A DNA stretch of 43,095 bases from an uncultured Lachnospiraceae bacterium (GCA_910586005.1 CAJUHG010000018.1:1-43095); one strand, 5' to 3'. Positions 23,692 through 31,895 are shown, counted from the stretch's first letter. Program-made: numbers and translations. Notes: a model not told the origin generated them from the letters alone.

Positions 23692-25420
23692 ACCACGCAA
23701 CCTCCTTCATTAATTCATCAAACCATCTATAAGCAGATGGGAAAAAAATTTTTATATTTTTTAATTTCTCTGAATCTTCCAATACAGATGCACTAAAGAA
23801 ATGTGCAAATGCTTCTCTCTCCAATTTTCCTTTTTTACTCCAATAACTATCTTCATGCAAATAACGCCATTTATATTCTCCCCCATAAATACCAGAAAAT
23901 AAATCAGATATAATATGTACTTGATTGATAGGTGCTTTTTTTATAGCATCTGATAATTCTCTTAATGATTCTTCCTTATTATATCCATTTATTTTTGCAT
24001 ATTCAAGCAAAAAACTTTCTGCATCAGTTTTTAAAAGATTTCCAAACACCCCATTTTGTGAAATCCTATTCAGCAGCTTATCTATGTTATGTCCCATTTC
24101 ATGAAATGTGGTAGCATATTCCCCCTTAACATTAAATCTGTCTTTGGAAAAATTTATAAATATTCCATTATAAATATCGTCAAATCTACTTGGACCTAAT
24201 GCATTTGTTTTTAAAAAAAGAATCTTATCTGAATTAGCTAAAATTATTTTTCTGTAATGTTCTGGTGAATTTTTTATAATCTCATTTATATTTTTAGCAT
24301 GTCTTCCTTCTAATTCACATAATGCGAGTGGTGGATTCATTCTGGTCGTATTATCAGATATTATCTTTGCCTTCTCCTTAAAATCATTAATAATCCCTTG
24401 ACCAAAATCATTCTCTTGGATTTCTAACTCACTGATATAATTCTCTGTTTCTCCCAAACTTGTATTACGTATTGCATTTACTGAATCTACCTCAATATAC
24501 TCCACTGCACAAGCACATCTTGGATGAGCTGGTGGCAGTAAATCTTGCCCCTGAAATAATTTTCTTCCTTTGAATGGAAATTCCTTATCCATTTCAATTT
24601 CCATTCCTTCCAACGCTTGGCATATGCTACACACATGGTCATCTCCTGAAGTACACCAGCGTTTTTTCACTATTCCAATTAAATTTTGAGATTGTGCCTG
24701 ACGGATAGCCTCATCTGCTCCGCGGTTATATGCAAATGCAGTCTCTGTTTGAGCTATGGTCATAGCTCTTTGTCTATGTTGCCGTTCTGCATATTTCGCT
24801 GCTGCATCTCTTGCTTTTTTTTGAATATTTTCTAGCTTCATTCTTGGATGTTCTTTTTTCAAGGTAGTAACAATATTGTCATAATAACGCAAATTCGCTT
24901 TTGCTTGAACTTCTGTCAATCCAATACAAGGTCTTAAAAATCTAGCCAATTCATCCACTGTATGTTTTTCTAATACTTTTTGAGCAAGTAATGCCTGTAT
25001 TGCTTGTCTTTGTTCTATAGAAGAGGATGTAACAAATGCAGCTCCTCGCTTTTCTATCCAATTTAGAATATGTGGTGTTTGTAGACGAAAGGTAAATGGT
25101 AATTCCCCTATCAATGGCTGACTTATGGATCCTGCTTGCATTGCGTTTTCCAAGATAGGTTTCCACTTATTTGCAATCATTTTAGAATAATCTCTGCTCC
25201 ATGACTGATAAATAGATTCATCTAATAAACCCTTCTTTACCACTTCCCTTAATTCTTGGTAAGTAATAACATTTTGCTGGTCTTTCCAAAAACCACAAAG
25301 AATTTGCATGGGTTCTTCCAGATTTCCATCTAAATATCTTTGTAGTCTTGCTAAGATTTCCTCTGCATTTTTCGATTGCATTTTCTTAATTTGTTTTACA
25401 GGCATAATCAACATTGTCAT
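23684..25420 (-). CDS. MuF-type minor head protein with C-terminal zinc metallopeptidase (polymorphic toxin candidate)
   Basis: A 578-residue protein. Residues 1-315 are a phage MuF-like minor head domain, with QTETAFAYNRGADEA, the C-x-x-C-Q-A-L-E-G region and PPAHPRCACAVEYIE. Residues about 340-578 are unrelated to head morphogenesis and carry a zincin site, TTFHEMGHNIDKLL (H440, E441, H444), with a likely third ligand in EREAFAHFF (E535). MuF proteins enter the virion and may be injected, so this could be a delivered protease toxin. It follows the portal and overlaps a putative immunity gene. Confidence 0.75.
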   Translation of the reverse strand: MTMLIMPVKQIKKMQSKNAEEILARLQRYLDGNLEEPMQILCGFWKDQQNVITYQELREVVKKGLLDESIYQSWSRDYSKMIANKWKPILENAMQAGSISQPLIGELPFTFRLQTPHILNWIEKRGAAFVTSSSIEQRQAIQALLAQKVLEKHTVDELARFLRPCIGLTEVQAKANLRYYDNIVTTLKKEHPRMKLENIQKKARDAAAKYAERQHRQRAMTIAQTETAFAYNRGADEAIRQAQSQNLIGIVKKRWCTSGDDHVCSICQALEGMEIEMDKEFPFKGRKLFQGQDLLPPAHPRCACAVEYIEVDSVNAIRNTSLGETENYISELEIQENDFGQGIINDFKEKAKIISDNTTRMNPPLALCELEGRHAKNINEIIKNSPEHYRKIILANSDKILFLKTNALGPSRFDDIYNGIFINFSKDRFNVKGEYATTFHEMGHNIDKLLNRISQNGVFGNLLKTDAESFLLEYAKINGYNKEESLRELSDAIKKAPINQVHIISDLFSGIYGGEYKWRYLHEDSYWSKKGKLEREAFAHFFSASVLEDSEKLKNIKIFFPSAYRWFDELMKEVAWYE

Positions 25421-25423
25421 AAC

Positions 25424-26797
25424 TTATACCCTTCCCAAACGTTTGATAGCTGCTTCTCTTTCGTTCTCTAAAATCTCTTCTTGCAAATTTTCTTTTACTG
25501 GTGGTTGTTTCTGATTTTGTTGCTGTTCTCTCTGTAAATCTATTTCATTTACATTTGTAGTTCTTTCTGGAAGATGCCCAACTTGTCTAATATAATCTTC
25601 TAATCCATCATCTGGTATTAATACTCCTATACCTGTCATATCCTTGATAAAGGTTGATACTTTTGTAATATCTGCATCTTCAATATCTCCGTGGGTCATT
25701 TTAGGATAATCTGTAATTCCTGCAAAATGTTCTTTATTCCATTCCATCAAGGCAGGAATGCCTTGACTATTAAAAGTCTCACATATAATATCCAAAAAGG
25801 CACCAATGGCAACTGCAAACAATTCTGTTTTATCAGAACTTAACGCAAAACTTCCTATTTGCTGATGTCCAAGCAAAATAAAATCCGCTAGTACCGTCAT
25901 TGCTATTCTGGTATCGTAGCGGTTAATAATTGCATTTGTATCAAATTGTCTTGTACCTCCAGAACTTAAAAGTTCTAACTCAAAACCATGTGGAAGTACC
26001 ACACCTTCTAATTCGTCTCGCCGGATATTTCTTACCATTGTTTCTAATTCTGTGCGAACTTTAACATTCATTTCATTGTTGTCATCCCATAAATCAAAAT
26101 CTTCTGGACCATGTAAGACAGGAAGTCCTGCCAAATCCCTTTCAATTCCAATTCCTTCTATTTCTTGTATCCTTCGTTTAAAGTACCAAGAACGATAAGC
26201 ATTTCTTAAAATACTTCTTCCTTCTGGATTATTTTTACGACTTTTTGTTCTAAATAGCAATGCTTTATCTGTGGGGATTGTATACAAGTTATAATATGGT
26301 GGTGGCATTTGTATCATTCCTAACAGATTATCTTCTTCATCATATTCCCACTGATATAAAGTTTCTTGTGCTCGAATGGGAAGTTTTTGCCAACCAATTA
26401 ATCCATCTTTATATTTACTTCTTGTCCGTATATCTTTTGTTTTTCCCATCCGTCTCTTATACACAATCTCATGAAAACTCCAACCAAATGTAAGAAAGGA
26501 AAGAATTTCAGAAATCGTATCTGTCCAAGTTTCCTGCATATCTCCCATACAGCTTTTCACAAACTCTGCTGCCTCTTTATCTTTTGCAGTAGCACCACTT
26601 GGTTCTATATTCCATTTTGCCTGTCTCACTAACATTTCAATTGCAAAAAGAATTGCACCAACCACATCATCATTTTCAGACATTTCACTAAAAACAGCTA
26701 TCCCTCTTTTTCCTCTAAGTTCAGGCAAAAATTCCTCATAAATTACTCCTCCATATCTCCTTTGTCCAATACGACCTCTCTCTTTATAATCCGCCAC
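25424..26797 (-). CDS. Portal protein, Mu gp29 / DUF935-like
   Basis: A 457-residue protein. The N-terminus (ADYKERGRIGQRRYGGVIYE), VVGAILFAIEMLVRQAKWNI and ILRNAYRSWYFKRRIQEIEG are typical of Mu-like portals. AILADFILLGHQQIGSF-like sequence (VLADFILLGHQQIGSFALSS) marks the C-terminal half. It forms the dodecameric DNA gateway. The GTG at 26795-26797 is preferred because GGAGG lies 8 nt before it; the longer frame starts with TTG within that ribosome site. A Mu-like portal here is consistent with the MuF gene next to it. Confidence 0.88.
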   Translation of the reverse strand: MADYKERGRIGQRRYGGVIYEEFLPELRGKRGIAVFSEMSENDDVVGAILFAIEMLVRQAKWNIEPSGATAKDKEAAEFVKSCMGDMQETWTDTISEILSFLTFGWSFHEIVYKRRMGKTKDIRTRSKYKDGLIGWQKLPIRAQETLYQWEYDEEDNLLGMIQMPPPYYNLYTIPTDKALLFRTKSRKNNPEGRSILRNAYRSWYFKRRIQEIEGIGIERDLAGLPVLHGPEDFDLWDDNNEMNVKVRTELETMVRNIRRDELEGVVLPHGFELELLSSGGTRQFDTNAIINRYDTRIAMTVLADFILLGHQQIGSFALSSDKTELFAVAIGAFLDIICETFNSQGIPALMEWNKEHFAGITDYPKMTHGDIEDADITKVSTFIKDMTGIGVLIPDDGLEDYIRQVGHLPERTTNVNEIDLQREQQQNQKQPPVKENLQEEILENEREAAIKRLGRV

Positions 26798-26802
26798 GCT
26801 TC

Positions 26803-28179
26803 TCACCTCCAATAACTTGACTTTTCAAGAGCGGATGTTACTGCTTTGTTTGGTGTATTTACAGTATGCTTTCGAATTACTGTATAACACATGTAGCGTA
26901 GGGCATCTAAACAGTGATCTCTTTGTTTTATGGGTTTATCTTCTCCATGTTCTGCTGCTTTTGTATCCCATATATAAGATGCAAACTCTTTTATGGTATG
27001 TACACAAGATTCATGTATCAAAATTTTTCCTTCATTCAACAAAGATGCCACATAACGTATGCCATCTAATACATTATTTTCTGCTTTCTTTATGAAATAT
27101 CCACGCTTTTTTAACTCTATAATAAAAGAGGCAGCAGAAGGATCTATTACTATTTTTACAGGTTTTATATCTTCCAACCATTTTTCTAAATCATCTGCAT
27201 ACTCCACATCTGTTTTTTGGTTTCCTTCTTCTTTTCCGCTGTAGTAATATTCTCTGCTACATATCCAGTTTCCTGACTTTTCCTTATGCCATAGCAAAAA
27301 CACAGTGGCATTTTGTATTCCATAATCACAGGATACATAATAAGGTCCCTTAGTTTGAATATCTCCACACACAACATGCTTTTGTATATCAAACATATCA
27401 TAGATAACACCTTCTGCCATTGCCCATAATCCTAAAATATAACGCTTAAAAAATACTCCTGTATACATAGAATGATATCTTATCTTAATGTCTTCGCTTA
27501 AACTCAAATTATCCTCCATTGTAAAATGAAGGTACAAAATATCTTTCAACCCTAAATTCTGTATTCCTTTTACTGACTTTTTTCTGATTTCAGCAGTTTT
27601 CTGTTTTCCTAGATATCCTGTAGACTTATATATCCAATTTAACTTAAACCAATGATATGGTCCTTCTGGATTACAATTAAACCAATATTTAGAACCCGCA
27701 ACAGAACATCTTCCAGTTGCTTGATTTACAAAAGATTCTGGCATTAATGCTACTTCATCGAAAAATACTCCTGCTAATGTGATACCTTGTATTAAATCTT
27801 GGGAGCGTTCATCTTTCCCACCAAATATATAAAAATAATTTGTTACATTACTCTTTGTAATAATAACAAGATTATCTGACCTATGGTCTGCTACATGATA
27901 CCCACGTGAACATAACATTATTTTGAGCCAAAAAAATACATTTCTACGAAAAGAGCCAATTGTTTTTCCACACATACCAAAATTTTGCCCACAAAATCTT
28001 TCCATCGCCCAGAATACAAAACTTAAAGACATGCATATCGTCTTTCCAGAACGAATTGCCCCATCAGCAATAATTCCATTCTGATTTTTCACTGGAGAAT
28101 TATCACACCACCAATTTAATACCATTCTCTGTTTTTGTGAAAATGGTTCAAAATGAAATATCTGTTTAACTTTCTTCAT
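26803..28179 (-). CDS. Terminase large subunit, PBSX family (XtmB-like)
   Basis: A 458-residue protein. ATPase motifs are GAIRSGKT (40-47, Walker A) and VFFDEV (138-143, Walker B). The nuclease part starts around YVSCDYGIQNA (D285), has VIDPSAAS and ends with RDHCLDALRYM. It packages DNA and cuts concatemers. Its start overlaps the small-subunit stop, so it is probably translated by coupling, as the ribosome site is weak. Confidence 0.92.
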   Translation of the reverse strand: MKKVKQIFHFEPFSQKQRMVLNWWCDNSPVKNQNGIIADGAIRSGKTICMSLSFVFWAMERFCGQNFGMCGKTIGSFRRNVFFWLKIMLCSRGYHVADHRSDNLVIITKSNVTNYFYIFGGKDERSQDLIQGITLAGVFFDEVALMPESFVNQATGRCSVAGSKYWFNCNPEGPYHWFKLNWIYKSTGYLGKQKTAEIRKKSVKGIQNLGLKDILYLHFTMEDNLSLSEDIKIRYHSMYTGVFFKRYILGLWAMAEGVIYDMFDIQKHVVCGDIQTKGPYYVSCDYGIQNATVFLLWHKEKSGNWICSREYYYSGKEEGNQKTDVEYADDLEKWLEDIKPVKIVIDPSAASFIIELKKRGYFIKKAENNVLDGIRYVASLLNEGKILIHESCVHTIKEFASYIWDTKAAEHGEDKPIKQRDHCLDALRYMCYTVIRKHTVNTPNKAVTSALEKSSYWR

Positions 28180-29107
28180 CCGACCAATCTTTCTCTGATG
28201 AAATATTTAACGCACTAACAAATCCATCATCTCTATTTTCCTCTTGCTCCATCCCTATTTCTACTTTAGCTTTCAACAAAGCAATTTCTGCCTTCTGTTT
28301 TTCGGTAGCCAAATCCATATGGTCTGATAACCACTGTAACGCCTTCATGCGGTCTGCAAGTTTTACCTTGATGCCATCTCTGCCTTTCGAGACTTCTGAT
28401 ATTAAGGTTCCATCTATTTCATTACTCTCTTTCAAATTTACATAGTTAATGGTAATCTCTTTTACTTCTCCTGTATTTTTATCCGTTACTTCAATTTCTT
28501 CCGTTCCAAACTCGGTATAATCTGTAATATCTGCAAATGCGATATCTAGATATTTCTGGAAGATATCTGCTTCATTTAGAAATTCTCTATTTAACCGCTC
28601 TTGTTTCAATCTTTGTATTTCTTCTTTTATCTTAACATTTCCTAAAAGTCTAGAACCACTCACGGCTGCTACTGCATAATCCACTCCATAGGCTTTCTGA
28701 TAGGCTTTCGTTGCATTAAAACACCGTACATAAGAAATACAAAAAAGCTGTTGCTTCTCTGTCAGTTCTGTATGTTGCATTCCTTCCCTGACTTCTTCTG
28801 CTACAGCTTTTGGTTCCTGTTTTGATTGTATCGGAACGTTCGTTTTATTTTGACAGGAACGTTCGCTTTGTTGTTTATTGAAACGTTCACTTTGCTTTTG
28901 TCTTGTAGGAGAACATCCTTTTTGTTTTTCTTTGGAACCTTCCTTATTTCCTATTTTCTTCTCTTCCTTTTCCCAGCCATAAGTACTTTTCCAACGCCGA
29001 ACGGTTCCTGCTGGAACTTTCAATTGTTTGGAAATCTCTACTAGCCGCATACCCGTATCATAGAGTTTCTTTGCTTCTAGTACTTTCTCATTGGGTCCAC
29101 GTGCCAC
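28166..29107 (-). CDS. Terminase small subunit (XtmA-like)
   Basis: A 313-residue protein starting MARGPNEKVLEAKKLYDTGM at a GTG. Residues 1-50 are a helix-turn-helix with VEISKQLKVPAGTVRRWKST. A low-complexity linker (about 55-110) follows, then the Terminase_2 domain with LTEKQQLFCISYVRCFNATK and YQKAYGVDYAVAAVSGSRLL. A C-terminal acidic tail is present. It recognises phage DNA for packaging. The linker coding sequence holds three GAACGTTC-like palindromes that may be the packaging site. Confidence 0.88.
   Translation of the reverse strand: MARGPNEKVLEAKKLYDTGMRLVEISKQLKVPAGTVRRWKSTYGWEKEEKKIGNKEGSKEKQKGCSPTRQKQSERFNKQQSERSCQNKTNVPIQSKQEPKAVAEEVREGMQHTELTEKQQLFCISYVRCFNATKAYQKAYGVDYAVAAVSGSRLLGNVKIKEEIQRLKQERLNREFLNEADIFQKYLDIAFADITDYTEFGTEEIEVTDKNTGEVKEITINYVNLKESNEIDGTLISEVSKGRDGIKVKLADRMKALQWLSDHMDLATEKQKAEIALLKAKVEIGMEQEENRDDGFVSALNISSEKDWSDEES
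28834..28888. repeat. Palindromic direct repeats within terS (candidate pac site)
   Basis: GAACGTTC at 28834-28841 and 28857-28864, and AAACGTTC at 28881-28888, are spaced 23 and 24 bp. They are embedded in longer similar units. Packaging-initiation sites of several pac phages lie in the small terminase gene and contain repeats. No direct proof here. Confidence 0.45.
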
Positions 29108-29204
29108 ATCTTCTACCTTCTTTCTTCTGGTTTTATCAAACTCATATTTATATCAAACACTATTTCCTATCTATCATATTTTCTTTTTCTTTACAGGAGG
29201 TACA

Positions 29205-29229
29205 GGCACCCTAGGTTTCAGATGCCTGT
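29205..29229. promoter_or_regulatory. Inverted repeat upstream of terS
   Basis: TACAGGCA and TGCCTGTA form an 8-bp inverted repeat at about 29205-29229, between the bidirectional terminator and the small terminase gene. It is near 5' sequence of the late transcript and could be a processing or regulatory hairpin. Confidence 0.3.
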
Positions 29230-29253
29230 AAACAATTGGATTTTCTCCATATA

Positions 29254-29286
29254 AAAAGGATACTGAATAACTTTCAGTATCCTTTT
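29254..29286. terminator. Bidirectional intrinsic terminator between late regulator and terS
   Basis: A perfect 14-bp stem, AAAAGGATACTGAA with TTCAGTATCCTTTT, and a 5-nt loop. The A-run and T-run at the ends make it terminator-like on both strands. It lies 150 bp upstream of the terminase genes, between them and the putative late promoter, so it could be the target of late antitermination. Confidence 0.7.
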
Positions 29287-29345
29287 GGGAGAGAGGGAGT
29301 ATCTGAGGGTGTTTCTCTGCCATGCGTTTCCTTTCATGGCTTACT

Positions 29346-29389
29346 ATCATAATAACAGATTGAAAACGGAAAAAACGGAAAAAACGGAA
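29346..29389 (-). promoter_or_regulatory. Putative late promoter with three 9-bp iterons
   Basis: On the minus strand three CCGTTTT units, with CGG-complement cores at 29367-29369, 29376-29378 and 29385-29387 (9-bp period), lie just upstream of a -10-like TATGAT (29346-29351). There is no good -35 box; the repeats take its place. This is the arrangement of an activator-dependent promoter. It lies immediately after the ArpU-like activator gene and before the late operon, so the activator is the likely ligand. Confidence 0.5.
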
Positions 29390-29394
29390 TTATT

Positions 29395-29817
29395 TTATAT
29401 TGCTTTCATAAAAGTTGAAAATTCTTTTCTTATTCCCTCTCCAGTCGCCTTTCTTCCCATTCTTGCTGCTGTCTGTTCCCAAGATAATCCCTCAAAGATT
29501 TTATAGGTTATGATTCTCTGCATCCGTATGGGAATGGTATTCAACCACAGTTCCACCTGGAACTTTATATGTTCTGCCTGTGCTTTTCTTTCTTCTAAGA
29601 TATGTTCTTGTTTGCGTAAGAGGATATCATCTTGGTAAGAAAATGCTGTCCCTGATATGTGAAACTGTTGTTCTTGGTAAGGAAACTCTGGATTACTTCC
29701 TTTTACACCCTCTTGTACCATCAAATTCTTTTTCCGTTTTAGTTTTTTCATCTCCTGTTCCGTCTCTTTTACCAATTCACAGGCATCTATATATTCCGAT
29801 AATAGCTTTTTGTTCAA
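29395..29817 (-). CDS. Late transcription activator, ArpU/sigma-region-4-like
   Basis: A 140-residue protein. Residues 1-95 are coiled-coil-like and charged. Residues about 96-135 (RMQRIITYKIFEGLSWEQTA and ARMGRKATGEGIRKEFSTF) look like sigma-70 region 4, as in ArpU/RinA-type late regulators. Starts at TTG (29815-29817) with AGGAGG 7 nt upstream; no ATG is suitably placed. It is the last gene before the late operon, the usual place for such regulators. Confidence 0.7.
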   Translation of the reverse strand: MNKKLLSEYIDACELVKETEQEMKKLKRKKNLMVQEGVKGSNPEFPYQEQQFHISGTAFSYQDDILLRKQEHILEERKAQAEHIKFQVELWLNTIPIRMQRIITYKIFEGLSWEQTAARMGRKATGEGIRKEFSTFMKAI

Positions 29818-29922
29818 GTGTCTTCCTCCTGTTCTTTTCCACCCATCAGATTTCTATTTGTTTTATATGTAGTTTGTTTTTCTTATTACTTCACTACCTT
29901 ACTTCCATTTCATAGCTCTTAC

Positions 29923-30312
29923 TTACTCTAGCACAGTCTCTTCTACTATCTTCTTTTTCTTATAATTGTATATCGCTCCTGCGACTGCCTGTGGTTCCAT
30001 ATGCATTTCCGTTGCTATATCTTTGTTCTTCCATCCGGCTTTCTTTAGTGCCATGATCTTTCCAATATCAATCCGTTTTTTCTTCTTTTCTTTCTGAAAC
30101 TCTTTTTCTTCTTCCAATTCCTTCTTTTCCTCTTCTGTAATAAATATTTTTATTTTTTCCATGCATTTTTCACAATAATGATTTTTTTCAAATATATTTT
30201 CTTGTAGTTGCTTTCCTTCTAACTGCTCCTTAAAATTCCATACAAGATATCCAATTTTTTCTGGCTTGGATATCTCTTTTCCACATTTGTCACATATGAT
30301 TTGTAACATCAT
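29923..30312 (-). CDS. Zinc-finger protein with C-terminal helix-turn-helix
   Basis: A 129-residue protein. CDKCGKEIS near the N-terminus and HYCEKCMEKI (about 46-55) give a four-cysteine zinc site. A very charged Lys/Glu helix follows (about 60-80). The C-terminal part, IDIGKIMALKKAGWKNKDIA then EMHMEPQAVAGAIYNYKKKK, looks like a helix-turn-helix. It probably binds DNA and may regulate late or replication genes. Two adjacent ATGs are possible starts, and GAGG lies upstream of the first. Confidence 0.6.
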   Translation of the reverse strand: MMLQIICDKCGKEISKPEKIGYLVWNFKEQLEGKQLQENIFEKNHYCEKCMEKIKIFITEEEKKELEEEKEFQKEKKKKRIDIGKIMALKKAGWKNKDIATEMHMEPQAVAGAIYNYKKKKIVEETVLE

Positions 30313-30508
30313 TCTTCTTCCTCTCTAAATCTTCACATCTATGCGTACCAAACAAATCAAAATCCATCTTACATTTACATGCTTTTCGTTTTACATCTTC
30401 TTCGGAAAGCCAAATTCTATGTAATCTACACCAGTAAACTGGATTTTTGCAGATTTGATTGTTTAATCCCATAAATGGATGTCTTTGGTCTGCGATTTGA
30501 TAGGTCAT
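30290..30508 (-). CDS. Small Cys-rich phage protein
   Basis: A 72-residue protein starting MTYQIADQRHPFMGLNNQIC. Cysteines occur as C-x(n)-C pairs (YWCRLHRIWLSEEDVKRKAC, KCKMDFDLFGTHRC), suggesting zinc binding. Its ATG overlaps the upstream stop as ATGA; upstream in-frame ATGs at 30526 and 30544 are less likely. Proteins like this are common in early regions of Clostridia phages; function unknown. Confidence 0.6.
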   Translation of the reverse strand: MTYQIADQRHPFMGLNNQICKNPVYWCRLHRIWLSEEDVKRKACKCKMDFDLFGTHRCEDLERKKNDVTNHM

Positions 30509-30828
30509 GGTGTATCGCTCTCCCATGAAATAGCCTGTCCGCAATTCTCACAATGTGGTAAATGTCTACCACCCCATTCTTCTTGATAAACAATCCAACC
30601 GCAGTTAGGACAACAATCGTGATTATATTCGTCTTTAATCGCTATCTTCGGTCTCTGCTTTTCCCTTGCCTCCCGGCATTCCTCGACTGTGCCGATTGCT
30701 TGGTACTGCTGGATTTCTTCAAACATCAAAATAACATCTTCAAGAAAGCTTCTTGCTATCCTTGGTTCGCTTTCCTCATTGGTTTCCAAATAGTCTTTTA
30801 ATACTGAAATTTCTCTCTTATCAATCAT
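30505..30828 (-). CDS. Zinc-ribbon phage protein
   Basis: A 107-residue protein. The N-terminal half is helical (QQYQAIGTVEECREAREKQR is a recurrent segment in Firmicutes phage proteins). The C-terminal half has CCPNCGWIVYQEEWGG and HCENCGQAISWES, a four-cysteine zinc ribbon. GGAGG precedes the ATG with ideal spacing. A role in nucleic-acid binding is likely, but nothing more specific can be said. Confidence 0.7.
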   Translation of the reverse strand: MIDKREISVLKDYLETNEESEPRIARSFLEDVILMFEEIQQYQAIGTVEECREAREKQRPKIAIKDEYNHDCCPNCGWIVYQEEWGGRHLPHCENCGQAISWESDTP

Positions 30829-30854
30829 TAAATAGCCTCCAATCTATTCCATCT

Positions 30855-31004
30855 CTATCTATTCCAAAACCATTCATCATATTTTATACAGAAATCACTA
30901 CATACTTTTTTGGCACAATCTTCACATGGTTTACATTGGCATTTTTCTAAATAATCTGCTCCATCTTCTATATAATCCGCTTCACTCATATCATAATCGC
31001 TCAT
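30855..31004 (-). CDS. Small Cys-rich phage protein
   Basis: A 49-residue ORF starting MSDYDMSEADYIEDGADYLE. Six cysteines follow within residues 22-39 (C-x-C-x2-C-x2-C-x4-C-x3-C). A GAGGTG ribosome site lies close upstream of the ATG at 31002-31004. It is too short for common ORF thresholds, but the ribosome site, cysteine spacing and tight packing between neighbours support it. Probably a metal-binding microprotein; function unknown. Confidence 0.6.
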   Translation of the reverse strand: MSDYDMSEADYIEDGADYLEKCQCKPCEDCAKKVCSDFCIKYDEWFWNR

Positions 31005-31020
31005 AACCGCACCTCATTTC

Positions 31021-31221
31021 TTAAATTTGTTTCACAAAATCTCTCCCATATACATTCAACTGTAAAACATAGGCATACACCATCTGTTTTGTATTATTCA
31101 CGATATATTGAGATTCATCATCAGTTTCAACTGCCTCAATCTGCGCTTTTAATGTTTCAATCATTGCGTCTTTTAATGTTTCAATCATTGCGTCTTTTAT
31201 TTCTCTCTCACTTCTCAACAT
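31021..31221 (-). CDS. Small hypothetical phage protein with internal tandem repeat
   Basis: A 66-residue helical protein starting MLRSEREIKDAMIETLKDAM. The octapeptide DAMIETLK occurs twice in a row, encoded by an exact 24-bp tandem repeat (31146-31193). The ATG at 31221 has GGAGG 9 nt upstream and overlaps the end of the preceding gene; the longer in-frame ORF is a shadow of that gene. Function unknown. Confidence 0.55.
   Translation of the reverse strand: MLRSEREIKDAMIETLKDAMIETLKAQIEAVETDDESQYIVNNTKQMVYAYVLQLNVYGRDFVKQI
31146..31193. repeat. 24-bp tandem duplication in a small gene
   Basis: Two identical consecutive 24-bp units coding for DAMIETLK on the minus strand. The exact identity indicates a recent duplication, perhaps by replication slippage, and it keeps the reading frame. 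Confidence 0.8.
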
Positions 31222-31543
31222 CTTTTTCAACCTCCATTTCTGCCAACTTATTCTCGGCTTCTTTTTGCGTGAGAAATATTGTTTCTCCAAATCTTCCTTC
31301 CAACATACCCAAAGCACACATAAAAGCGTCTGCCGTTGTTTCTCCAATAACAGTTTTTCCCCTTGGCAAAGAATTAAGAGTATACACCGTATCGCCCACC
31401 GCACAAGGCAACTTCAGCAACCGATTTTGTTCCTCTAAGTCCTCGTAATCAGACAGCTTTTTTATCGCTGTATTTACCGTTGCTTCTGTGTTATCTTTCA
31501 GGTGAATCAATCCCGAAAGTGCTTTAATTGTCAACCTCTCCAT
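31208..31543 (-). CDS. Hypothetical phage early protein
   Basis: A 111-residue protein. AIKKLSDYEDLEEQNRLLKL then PCAVGDTVYTLN is a conserved segment of small early proteins in many Firmicutes phages. A helical, charged C-terminus (QKEAENKLAEMEVEKDVEK) follows. The central beta region could be a small SH3-like barrel. Its role is unknown. Confidence 0.65.
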   Translation of the reverse strand: MERLTIKALSGLIHLKDNTEATVNTAIKKLSDYEDLEEQNRLLKLPCAVGDTVYTLNSLPRGKTVIGETTADAFMCALGMLEGRFGETIFLTQKEAENKLAEMEVEKDVEK

Positions 31544-31634
31544 TCTTCCTATCCTTCATTTCCTCATACCTCTTAACCACTTCATACACCATTTCTTTTC
31601 TACCACAGTTTTTCCTTTCTGGGCAGTTAATCAA
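31524..31634 (-). CDS. Possible small Cys-containing protein (TTG start)
   Basis: A 36-residue ORF, INCPERKNCGRKEMVYEVVK then RYEEMKDRKNGEVDN, from a TTG overlapping the upstream stop as TTGA. The composition resembles small phage proteins with a C-P-x4-C-G motif. No ribosome site is evident, so it would depend on coupling, and an internal ATG at codon 15 is an alternative. Its 3' end overlaps the next gene's start by 20 nt. Low confidence. Confidence 0.3.
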   Translation of the reverse strand: MINCPERKNCGRKEMVYEVVKRYEEMKDRKNGEVDN

Positions 31635-31882
31635 GTTTCAAATAATGATAACTGACCATCACATTCCTTACTTTTCGTCTCTCTTGGTCTATATTTTGCA
31701 TCCTCTGGATTATCAATTCTGTTATAATAAAAAGCATCTATTTCATAAAAATCAAAATCCCTACAAGCATCTCTAATACTTGTTCTTTTTACCATTTCAT
31801 TTTTCTTTTCACATAATCCAGTACTTTCACCTTGTCCAATACAATGGGAACAGTATCTGCAATAGTGCTTCAAAATTGACAT
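31631..31882 (-). CDS. Cys-rich phage protein
   Basis: An 83-residue protein starting MSILKHYCRYCSHCIGQGES. The cysteines CRYCSHC, LCEKK and DACRDFDF form a likely zinc site found in a group of small phage proteins. AGGAG precedes the ATG. Ends DGQLSLFET. Function unknown. Confidence 0.6.
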   Translation of the reverse strand: MSILKHYCRYCSHCIGQGESTGLCEKKNEMVKRTSIRDACRDFDFYEIDAFYYNRIDNPEDAKYRPRETKSKECDGQLSLFET

Positions 31883-31895
31883 CTACTTTTCTCTC

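Noticed and set aside
31021..31404. A 127-codon reading of the small gene ending at 31021
   Set aside because: The first 61 codons overlap a conserved gene in another frame; only the part from 31221, with its own ribosome site, is credible.
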